A stretch of DNA of 64,000 nucleotides from Aporrectodea caliginosa. Taxonomy: Eukaryota > Annelida > Clitellata > Crassiclitellata > Lumbricidae. The notes beneath the pieces are model-generated. The model searched no databases and was not told where the DNA came from. It saw nothing but the letters and a program-made list of their open reading frames with translations. Shown piece by piece: positions 55,386 to 64,000 of the stretch. The DNA is taken from positions 697,001-761,000 of the forward strand of contig JACEVL010000335.1 in NCBI GenBank assembly GCA_020284085.1. Direction: 5' to 3'. The position numbers and the translations under genes were made by a program. Within the stretch, counting starts at the first letter, position 1. Every line of letters starts with the position of its first letter.

Positions 55386-58300
55386 TCATTTCGGTCTCCA
55401 TCCCTCATTGGCGAACATCATGAACTGGATCGCATCGAAGGACCGGAAGTCGAAGTCCTTGACGAGCATCTCTTCCGTCAGGCACAGAGCCATTCTGCCA
55501 TCGATGAGTCGCGCCCGAAACGTTTCCGCGTGATGTTCCAGTTTCAGCAGCCGCAGACAATCGACCACCTGTTCAATCGTCAGCTTCTCGAAGTCCTCGT
55601 GGGTCAGAACCTCGGATAGGGACTCGTAAATCCCGCCGGACGGCGGACTGATCGGACCTAGTTTCTCGTAGGTGCCCTTGTCGTGTTCCTTGGCGGACTT
55701 GGACCTGGGCAGGAGCGGAGATGGAACGCCTGCGAGGCTCGGTGTGGATCTTACCGGGCTACCCAGAAAGCTTCCTTTGCCTGGAGTAGGTGGAGCTGGT
55801 CTCGCAGAACCCTTGACGGCAAACGTTTGCCTTGCGGGCGTCGGGGGTGTAGTTCCACCAGCTGGACCTGGTTGAATTGAACTTTGTGAGGGAGCGGATG
55901 TAGTTCCACAAGCTAGACTTGGTTGAACTGAAGTTGGGTCTGGCGGAAATCGAGGGAGAGCGATAGATTGGTTTCGGTTGAGCGGTGCTGCGTGGGCCTG
56001 TTCTTTGGACCTGTGTCCAGGGAGTTTCGGCTTCTCAGGGTCCAAGTCGTATGGATTCTGGCGTTTGAAGATAGCTGCCGAGTAGATCTTGTCCTTCTCC
56101 TTGAAGTTCGAGAAGTCCGTCAGTTTGATATGCTCGTACTCACCGCCAGATGGACGCTCACTGAAGAGTATCAACTCTGGAAGGAAAGAATCCAGAGGGA
56201 AATGAGTTAGTCAGTCAGTCAATGATTTAGTCAGTGATTTAATCAATAAGAAAATCAGCCAGTCAGGCAATCATTCAGTCGATAAGTCATTCATTCATTC
56301 ATTCATTCATTCAGTCAATCAGTCAATCAGTCAGTCATTCGGCCAGTCAGTTAGTCAGTCAAAAGCCGGTTATTCGATCAAAAGCTAAACCAATGTCATT
56401 TATTCAATCAGCCAGTCAGTCAATTATTCAATCACTCTCCGTCAGACACACCCAATCATTCAACCAAACTTGCAGCCAGTCACACATTTTAGTCATGTAG
56501 AAATCTCGGTCGACCTTTACTGCTACGATATCCTCTCACCTTGACACATTCGAACAGGTTGTTGCTTGTAAGTCTTCATGACATCCATGATATCCTTCAT
56601 CCAGAGACTCAGTGCCTTGGCGCCTCCCACTTTCAGTGCCTCGGCGGTGACGACCGCAATCGGCAGATAGGCAGGTATTCCTTGGGCGTGGGGGAAGATC
56701 GAAACTGTCCAGATCAAGAGAGATGAATTGATGGATGGATAGATGGATGTATGGCTGGATGAATAGGTGGGTGAATGGATGAATTGATGAATGGATATGT
56801 GAATGGATGGGTATATGTATGGGTGGGGGGCGATGGCGCATTGGATAACATCTGGCACAGAGACCGAGAGGTACCGAGTTCGAGCCCCCGTTGGGCGGAT
56901 ATGCTTTGTAGGCTGCTATTAGCGCCGTTGTATTGCAAACTGTCTGTTCTGTTAGTAGTTAAGATTTAAATTGCATAACATGTAAATGTACAGCGCAGTG
57001 CGTTTGTCAGGGGCTTATTAAAGAAAAGATTATTATTATTATTATTCAATTGATGGATGGATGCACTGATGGATTGGTGTGTGGATGGATGGATAGATGG
57101 ATGGATGGATGGATGAATTTATGGATGGATTGATGGATGTATGGATGGATGATTGATGGATGGATGGATGAATTGATGGATGGATGGATGGATGGATGGA
57201 TGGATGGGTGTGTGGGTGGATGGGTGGGTGGATGGATGAATGGGTGGGTGGATGGATGAATGGATCAATTGATGGATGCATGGATGGATGGATGAATGGG
57301 TGGGTGGATGGATGAATTGATGGATGGATAGATGAATGGATCAATTGATGGATGGATGGATGGGTGAATAAAAGAGGATCATTCATTAAGTTATTCATTC
57401 CTTCTTTTGTTCATTCAACCTAACAATCAATACGTTGTTTAGTCAGTTAGTCCTACGGTCAAAGATGGTGTTGGCCAGCAGGTACTTCTCCCCGTAGGTC
57501 TGGAATACGGTGAGGACCCCGAGCTTATCCGTTCTTTCGAGGCCCGATCCGATATGCAGGAACGAGACCGGTTGATTGTTCTCGAACATCATCAGTCTGA
57601 CCTGCGACGACGTCTTGGACATAACGTCCAGAACGTCCTTGACTGACACTGGCGGACCCACTGAAAAGGTCATGCGCAAGGTAAGGTCTATAATCTAGTC
57701 TAGCGCAACACAACCCAGTCCATTCAAGTCTATTCTATCCTATTGTGTTTTAGTATATCCTATTATAACCCCAGCCTATAGCAAGGTCTAGCCTAGTGCA
57801 GTATAGTCCAGTCTAGTCTAGTCCGGTCCATTCTAGTATAGTCTATTCGATTCTCTATTCGATTCTATTCTTGTCCAGTCTATGCAAAACTATTCTATTC
57901 CATTCTTGTCTAGTCTAGTACAGTCTAGTCCATCCTGTTCTATTCTAGTCTATTCCATTATATTCTAGTCTAGTCTAGCACATTCTATTCCATTCTATAC
58001 CATTCTAGTCTAGTCCAGTCTAGTCCCTATGACCCTGTCTTGAAATGTAATGTATGGCAAGGGAAGGTCAGGTTTGGTTGGGCTGGGCATGGAGAAGTGT
58101 ATACAAGAAATCGAAACTAAATAAAATAAAAATCGAGTAACTATAACTATAACTATAACGAAAAATAATACTACCTGTAAGTGTAACTATAACCAAATTA
58201 AGATACTATATATTGACTATTATCTTTAACTGTAACTGAAATAAAATCTATAAGGAGAATCACACTGGCTTGAATCAAAGTGTGTAAAGAAGACAAGGCA

Positions 58301-60789
58301 AGATGAGGTAAGGTATAAGGAGGATAAGGCAAAAATAAGGTAAGTACCTTTCTTGCTGTCCTCCTGAAGGATCTGTACCTTGACTGGGTACTCGGTAGGA
58401 ATACTTAGGTAGAAGTCGGATTTCTCCGTCTGGACTACAAGCCTCTTCTGACTCTGGATATCACACACCAGGTAGACCTGAACCGTCCAAATAAAACGCA
58501 CTCCACCTTTTATATAATACTAGCAGTTTTTACCCGGCGTTCGCCCGGGTTTCCTCAACGCCCGTGTATTTGAATTTAACGACATCTTCGTCGGCGCCCG
58601 TGAATTTGAATTTAACGATGTGCAAATTTTTCGTGTATCCTTCTGGCGAATTTACGCGCTTGCTTGAAATTGTTTAATAACAACTCTATGCAATATATAC
58701 TCCTGCATAGCTAGATTTCAATGGCATTGAAACAGACTATGACCACATCGAAACTTAAAATGTCCAATATCGGAATTTCAAGTAAATTGTGGGTTGAAAT
58801 AAAGTTGTGTTGAGATCTATAGAAACTCAAATGAAAACGTTCGTCAAAAATTTCGTATCCCTAAAGTGTTGCATTGGCGAATTTTTAAGTCCGATGACCT
58901 ATAAATTTAGCCGTGGGCGTGACCACTTCTGATTATTTTGAAATCAACGGTCATCGTGATTGGTTGCGAATCAGAGCGTTCACCTAGATGCTCGCGTGAC
59001 GTAAGATTGCATATTAATTTAAGCCTTCGTGACGTGAGCAAATGGCCATACTGTGGCCGGTATTGAAATAGTCTCGTCGAAAAGTTGGAAATTTAAAATG
59101 GCCATATATCGGCGTTTAAATAAAATTGCGAGCTGAAAATAGTCGCGTTGACTTAGACGCGGCGTAATAATGTTTTGTACATTTTTTCAAATCGCTAAAG
59201 AGTTCCGTTTCGGAGCCTTTAGCCGGACAGACAAACATTCGGAAGGACAGAATAATCAGACTTTGGATTATAATATAAGATAATAATTATTGTATACTAA
59301 TGAAGTCGCCTATACCATATTGTAGTCTAGTCTAGCCCAGAATTGTCTTATCCAGAATTGTCTAATTTATTCCACTCTAGTCTCATATAGTCCAGTCCAG
59401 TCCAGTTCATTCCTGTCCTGTCCTTTGTAGTCTCGTTTAGTCCAGTCCAGTCCAGTCCAGTCCAGTCCAGTCCAGACCAGTCCAGTCCAGTCCAGTCCAG
59501 TCCAGTCCAGTCCAGTCCAGTCCAGTCCAGTCCAGTCCAGTCCAGTCTTGTCTAGTCTAGTCTAGTCTAGTCTAGTCTAGTTTAGTTTAGTTTAGTTTAG
59601 TCTAGTCCAGTCCAGTCTAATCTAGTCTAGTCTAGTCTACTACAGCCTAGTGTTACAGGATTCAGTCAAATGGAAAAGTATATGCAACAGAAAGGAATTA
59701 GAATCCAATAGAAGAAATATCAAGGGACACGTGTCTCGTAGAGGACAGCAACAAAACACCAGAATCTAATTCGATCTAATCAAATCTAATCTGAACTTTT
59801 TCTAGTCCGGTCTCAATTTATTCCCAGATCATTATATAAAACTATTTACTAGTTTATTCTAAGACTTTCTAATGGACTTTAATTATTCATTATCACTCAT
59901 GTTAGCATTTCTGCGTTTTTTGTCAGATTATTTTTCTCAATAAACGAATATATATATTTCAATCGAATGAAATCTGCTTTAAACTTAAATAGTTATATAT
60001 TAAATATATATTCAGTATGACCTGGTAAGTCTGAGTAGTAAGTATGTCATGGCATGATGTGGCATAGCATAGTATGATTTGGCATGGCATGGTTTTGGCG
60101 TGATTTGGTATGCTTTGATATAAGTAGTAAGTAAGTAAGTATATCCTTTATTGAGAAGCACTAGCAAACGAACAGCACTGTACATGGCAAGATTAATAGA
60201 TTCAAGCAAATAAACAAAGATTTATATACACAACCAATGAATTGAATCAGAGGCTTTATTGTACATCAGGGGAACACAGAGGAAGAAGAGCTAGGGCTAG
60301 TCATAGGGGAAAATGAAGGGTTTAAATAGCCAGATCTAGGGAAAACATAGTTTGTTTGTATAGGAAGCATTTCTGAGACAGGTTATCAATCATGGGAGGC
60401 TCACGGTCATGGGACCGTGGCCGCAGGGTATGGTGTGGTATGATTTCGTATGGTGTGGTATGATATGGTATGGTATGCTTTGCTATGGTATGGCATGGTA
60501 TGGTGTGGTATGATATGACTTAGTATGCTTTGGCGTGCCATGGTGTAGTATGGTATGGCGATTTGGTACAATTTTGTATGCCATCACATGACGTGGTATG
60601 GTACGGCATGGTACGTACCTCCTCTGATCCGATCTGATGCATGCCCTCGTCGTAGCCAGCGTACCCTGCCGTGGTCTTGACCACGACGGGCAGAGAGTCC
60701 TGGAAAGCCTCGACGAAGTCGCGCATCGAGTAATTGAAACTCGACCAGATTAACTCGCTTTCCAACGATGACGACATCGTTGACGTCAT
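55386..60789 (-). CDS. GAREM-like CABIT-SAM adaptor, copy B
   Basis: Exons in coding order: 60619-60789 (ATG), 58348-58477, 57457-57660, 56540-56704, 55386-56176 (stop). All are GT/AG, with the same phases as copy A at 32259-36687, giving 486 residues. Exon 1 reads [15 protein letters not shown] and [14 protein letters not shown]; exon 3 is two codons longer than in A. The linker keeps [10 protein letters not shown] and the SAM domain ends [12 protein letters not shown]. The tyrosine motif of A (YEEI) is YEKL here. Function as for copy A: a predicted receptor-tyrosine-kinase adaptor acting towards GRB2/ERK. No stop or frameshift is visible, so both copies look functional. Introns 1-4 keep the same simple repeats as copy A. 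Confidence 0.8.
56200..56480 (+). repeat. (CAGT)n array, GAREM B intron 4
   Basis: GTCAGTCAGTCAATGATT text with CATT and GTCA blocks, homologous in place to 33100-33445. Confidence 0.85.
56826..57044 (+). repeat. tRNA-derived SINE, family 3
   Basis: Box-A-like GATGGCGCATTGGATAACAT and box-B GAGTTCGAGCCCC, then a tRNA-unrelated body (TGTAGGCTGCTATTAGCGCC) and a (TTA)n tail. It is inserted in the (GGAT)n array of GAREM B intron 3. Copy A lacks it. Confidence 0.75.
57045..57370 (+). repeat. (GGAT)n array, GAREM B intron 3
   Basis: GGATGGATGGAT with GGGTGGGT variants. Its opposite-strand IHPSIHPS frames are artefacts. Confidence 0.9.
57700..58025 (+). repeat. (CTAGTC)n repeat, GAREM B intron 2
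   Basis: TAGTCTAGTCCAGTCTATTC text matching 34590-34885 in copy A. Confidence 0.85.
58515..59290. repeat. Unclassified insertion in GAREM B intron 1
   Basis: It starts TACTAGCAGTTTTTACCCGG with CGTTCGCCCGGGT and ends GACTTTGGATTATAATATAA. ATTTGAATTTAACGA occurs twice near the start. Copy A has no counterpart in intron 1. The layout resembles widespread invertebrate repeats with a 'TTTACCCG-GC-TTCGCCCG' end, but I cannot name the class. Confidence 0.5.
59320..59655 (+). repeat. (CCAGT)n/(CTAGT)n array, GAREM B intron 1
   Basis: A long AGTCCAGTCCAGTCC run passing into TAGTCTAGTCTAG and TTAGTTTAG. Confidence 0.9.
59810..59960 (+). mobile_element. LINE 3' UTR fragment
   Basis: TCAATTTATTCCCAGATCAT through TTAGCATTTCTGCGTTTTTTG to CAATAAACGAATATATA is a copy of the 3' UTR at 54775-54960 with a better preserved tail. 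Confidence 0.7.
60045..60610 (+). repeat. GGTATGGTATG degenerate repeats
   Basis: TATGGTATGGTGTGGTATGATAT text at 60045-60120 and 60420-60610, ending at the donor of GAREM B exon 1, with a (TAAG)n retroposon tail and unknown text between. Confidence 0.7.
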
Positions 60790-60869
60790 TGTGACGAAAG
60801 TGTCTTATTTCGTCGTCGATATGATTGAAAAATGATAAATTAATAAATTGAATAAATAATTAATTAATT

Positions 60870-61770
60870 TAAAAAGACAAATAAATCAATATAAAGTGCA
60901 TGTATTAAAATGAAGATTGAACGAGGAAGCATTTGATAAGCATAAACCCAATCGAGCAGATACAGAGACAGAGTTCTAAAATCTAGGTCTACAAAACGCA
61001 CCCTAACGAAATTGTGTAGGCCCCCGCAAACCCGTATGCCTTCTAGACTTACACAAGCAACGCTACCTCTGAAAATCGATACACACATAATATTATACAG
61101 ACAATATGCAAAGAGTCCAAACCACACCACAGCTAACATCCCACTACTCACTGGTTAGAGCGCCCGCCTCGAAACTATGAGATTAGCCTACGCGTTCGAT
61201 CCTCTCCTCTGAGACGGTTACTGTGTGGGAACCTTGAGCAAGTCATTCACTCACAAATGCCCAGCGCAATCGACTAACACTTGACTATTAGATAGTGGCT
61301 CTTGTTAACCACATTGTTATGAAAATAATAACCGACTCGACAATTTTAGCAATGACAGACAAAGCCAACGTTTCTAACTAACGTCGCAACTGTAGCGCGT
61401 ATCTTCACGCGTTGAAACTTCGCGTAAAATCCAAGAATTGCGAGGAATTAAATTTGCGTGGCATCAGCATACAACTCAGTTCACTCCTGTGGTTAAATTC
61501 CCGGTCGAAGCACTTACGCTTTCGACATAGTGTACTTTCTGTGTTGTCAAACGGATTTGGGGATCTATAGTACGGCTTTTTATTCACGGCCGACATTGGA
61601 GACCTGGAGGCCCAAGTATAGGTTTTGGGGAGAGGGTTGAAAAGCTTGTGTGCGCTACAATGGTTTTATATGAAACATGGTATGAAGGCATATGATATGC
61701 AGAAACATTTATGAGGCTGTAGTTCCTGCATGTTTAACGCCACTGTCTGATAACAAAGATCATTAGCGTC
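60870..61770. repeat. Segmental duplication copy B, 5' of GAREM B
   Basis: Matches 36800-37137, 42194-42330 and 43054-43684 in order (AGGAAGCATTTGATAAGCAT, AACGCACCCTAACGAAATTG, CCAAACCACACCACAGCT, then the SINE), with the copy A insertions absent. Confidence 0.8.
61146..61310 (+). repeat. tRNA-derived SINE, uninterrupted copy
   Basis: Box A TGGTTAGAGCGCCCGCCT, box B GTTCGATCC, then CTGAGACGGTTACTGTGTGG, CATTCACTCACAAATGCCCA and TTAGATAGTGGCTC. It is the empty-site partner of the SINE split by the LTR element. Confidence 0.75.
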
Positions 61771-62021
61771 GCCCTCCTCCTTTATCTAGGCCTGGAACTG
61801 GCCCTATACCGCAGTACGGGCATTGGCGGATATTTGCTTGGGACTGGACTGATGTAATTCTATCCAGAGTTTACGCATACATTCACAATTTCACACATAT
61901 ATAAATACGTGCATTCAATCATGTCATACCTAGGCTACATACATGTATACATTTGCCAATCTCCCACGGAATCACTGTCAAAATATGATCATATATTCTG
62001 ATTTACAGTTTTATTACTATA

Positions 62022-63241
62022 GGGGAAAGTACCACAAGACGCACCCTATGCCCAAGACGCACCCCCATATAATATCCACACTGGCTGATACAGGAACGCA
62101 GCAGCCTACTTGCATAACAAGTAGATCAGGTGTCCATATGTTATTATTAATCGGTGTCCTTTGTTCGGAGAGGAAAGCGGTTTCTGAATTAAAAGTAAGT
62201 TTTCGGTACTTTTGAACTTTTGCGAGTGATAATTCAACAAGGCTTTTCCACAATATTAATGAGCAGTTTGGGAATAATCCTTACTTGTGTTTCTCAAACT
62301 CTTTATCAACTGCAAATGTGATAGAGTATATTTTAGCAGCATCTAAGGGGAACCAAAATAAATTGTCTTTAGAGGGTAGACCCGTCGGATCCCAAGAAGC
62401 ACCACGTCCCGTATACCCAAAACGCACCGGGTGCGTTTTGGGTATGCAAGTATGGAATATCGGCAATTAACACGAATATGTTCACATTAAATAGAATCAA
62501 CTGGTATATACCAATATCTATAGTCTGAGATGACTTTTATTTGATTGGTTTTATTGGTTGTCAAATCATCTGAAAGGATTATACGACAAAGACAAGCAGA
62601 GGATCGCATGGAGAGGGAGCACTCAAGCGTGCATTAGCGGTCCTCAAGGATGGGCAGTCTTACACTAACTAGTCTTGTAAAAAACATTTTGGAATTCCGA
62701 GAAGAACTTAACAGATACATTTTTAAGGGACATGTGCTTCAACTCGGTTGCCCAATCCTGGGAAGACTTAGAGTTACTATGATCGAGAAATGTGAAAAAT
62801 ACCTTTTAATCTGTAGTTGCTCGACATTTGACTGACATGCAATTTTGCTTAGGCCCAAACTGCAGCCTTAAACTTGTCGCTTTATCGTATCAATGCCACA
62901 ACTAATGTTTAGTACTGTATGTTTACATGTTTTTGCCAATATTGAACAATACGGTTCAAATGGTACTTGGCATGCTGGTACAGCATTAAACCGTATTGTC
63001 CCAAGACGCACCCAGAGGGGTGCTTCTTGAGGTCACCCTGTTCCCAAGAGGCACCATCCTTGACATCATATAAATTGAAGTTTTTAGCTGTTACAGCACA
63101 ATATTTGTTTTATTTGACAGTGCACATGCTTCGAACAATAAAAGATCATACTAAGTGCATATTTTGTATTTTCATAATGGTATTAATTAAGACGCCACAA
63201 GCTAGAAACGAAAAGGGGGTGCGTCTTGTGGCACTCTCCCC
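62022..63241. mobile_element. TA-flanked MITE with CAAGACGCACCC termini
   Basis: The left end GGGGAAAGTACCACAAGACG and the right end, reversed, GGGGAGAGTGCCACAAGACG share 18 of 20 bases and continue GCACCC. TA flanks each side (62020-62021, 63242-63243), and the paralogues near 44471 and 52651 read CACTATAATTATTATT without the insert. It is 1220 bp and non-coding. Internal copies of the terminal motif occur near 62047, 63000 and 63045 (degenerate), and a 16-bp-arm palindrome is at 62413-62445. Tc1/mariner-like by its TA site only. Confidence 0.75.
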
Positions 63242-63243
63242 TA

Positions 63244-64000
63244 ATTGTTATGGAAATGTCCTAAATAAACTCAGTCATATGTGTACAGAAACATTAATTA
63301 TATACATGATAGGATTTGGTTTCGCATATATATATATATATACACACATAAGCAAATAATATATATATATATATATATATAATATATATTATCAATGCCT
63401 GATAAAAAGACTCACAGAAGCAAACAACCATGCAAAACTAAACGAAGATACAAACAGACAGACAGAGACAGACAGAGACAGACACAGAATAAAAGGTGGA
63501 AGGAAGCAAACAGATTCAAAAGGACACAAACACACGCGGAGAGAGACAAGCAGAGAAACACAGAAATATGGACAGATACGTTCCTGGCTCCATCCTATCT
63601 TCGTGGTGGGTCGGCTTTACAAATAGCTGCGTAATTAGCCTAATTAGGATAATTAAACTATTGTCAGATGATTGAGAATACCAGTTTCCAACTGCAATTC
63701 AGATAGCAAGCGAGGAGATTTTTCGCCCGATTTTCTCTTTATAAAAATGTAAATAAAACGAGTTTATTCGATCAGTTTAATCTCCTACAGCCAATCAGAG
63801 GAAAAAAAACTAATTAAACGGAAGTTTGGTTCCTTACACACCTCTTTCAATTGTCTCATCAGCACATACATGTAGGGCCTATGCAAAAAACATAAGATTT
63901 CTGCTTACACACCTCTTTTAAGACTATCACTGGCCGTATAAGTAATAAAGCGTAAATTCGTTCGTAATAAGCGTTGGTTGATACCATGAGAATAAAATGT
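63244..64000. repeat. Triplicated module, copy B
   Basis: Matches 44455-45318 and 52640-53567. Includes (TA)n at 63350-63385, ACAAACAGACAGACAGAGAC, and the ACACACCTCTTTTAAGA--ATCACTGGCCGTATAAGTA module at 63908-63950. Confidence 0.8.

Noticed and set aside
62281..62470. Paired 61-codon frames on both strands inside the TA-flanked element
   Set aside because: They straddle the palindrome and its neighbours and show no conserved protein features.

Overview
The window reads as nuclear DNA from an intron-rich animal. It holds three kinds of cellular gene: a C2H2 zinc-finger gene, tandem genes for the mitochondrial ATPase inhibitor IF1, and tandem genes of the animal-specific GAREM family (CABIT plus SAM domains). 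All are split into short exons with GT/AG junctions whose phases I could check by hand. The rest is introns and intergenic DNA packed with tetranucleotide arrays, minisatellites, tRNA-derived SINEs, LINE tails, MITEs and one LTR retrotransposon. The gene set, AT-rich introns and recurring AGGCCTA-type motifs suggest a marine invertebrate, possibly a non-vertebrate deuterostome. That placement is an inference.

Layout. 3.5-10.0 kb (+): one 5' coding exon of a zinc-finger protein is followed by two homologous exons. Each encodes two C2H2 fingers and its own stop, and both are in phase with exon 1, so they look like alternative 3' ends of one gene. 12.6-16.0 kb and 22.4-25.9 kb (-): two IF1 paralogues with identical internal exon lengths; the first exon of neither was found. 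26.7-36.7 kb (-): GAREM copy A (five exons), with its 3' half duplicated in tandem downstream as a copy carrying frame-breaking indels. 55.4-60.8 kb (-): GAREM copy B, also five exons.

The DNA 5' of GAREM A (37-47.3 kb) and 5' of GAREM B (60.8-64 kb) are copies of one another, and part of it exists a third time at 52.6-53.6 kb. Aligning these copies by eye shows filled and empty sites for a Ty3/gypsy-type LTR element (37.1-42.2 kb), three hAT-like elements, a TTAA-flanked piggyBac-like element made of repeats with a YY1-like motif (45.3-47.2 kb), and a TA-flanked element (62.0-63.2 kb). Between the copies lie a nearly intact APE-type LINE (47.5-50.8 kb) and several truncated LINE 3' ends.

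The cellular genes do not form a pathway: a nuclear regulator, a mitochondrial ATP synthase inhibitor and a growth-factor-signalling adaptor are simply neighbours. What ties the window together is duplication (alternative exons, tandem genes, segmental copies) and repeated transposon invasion of the duplicated DNA.
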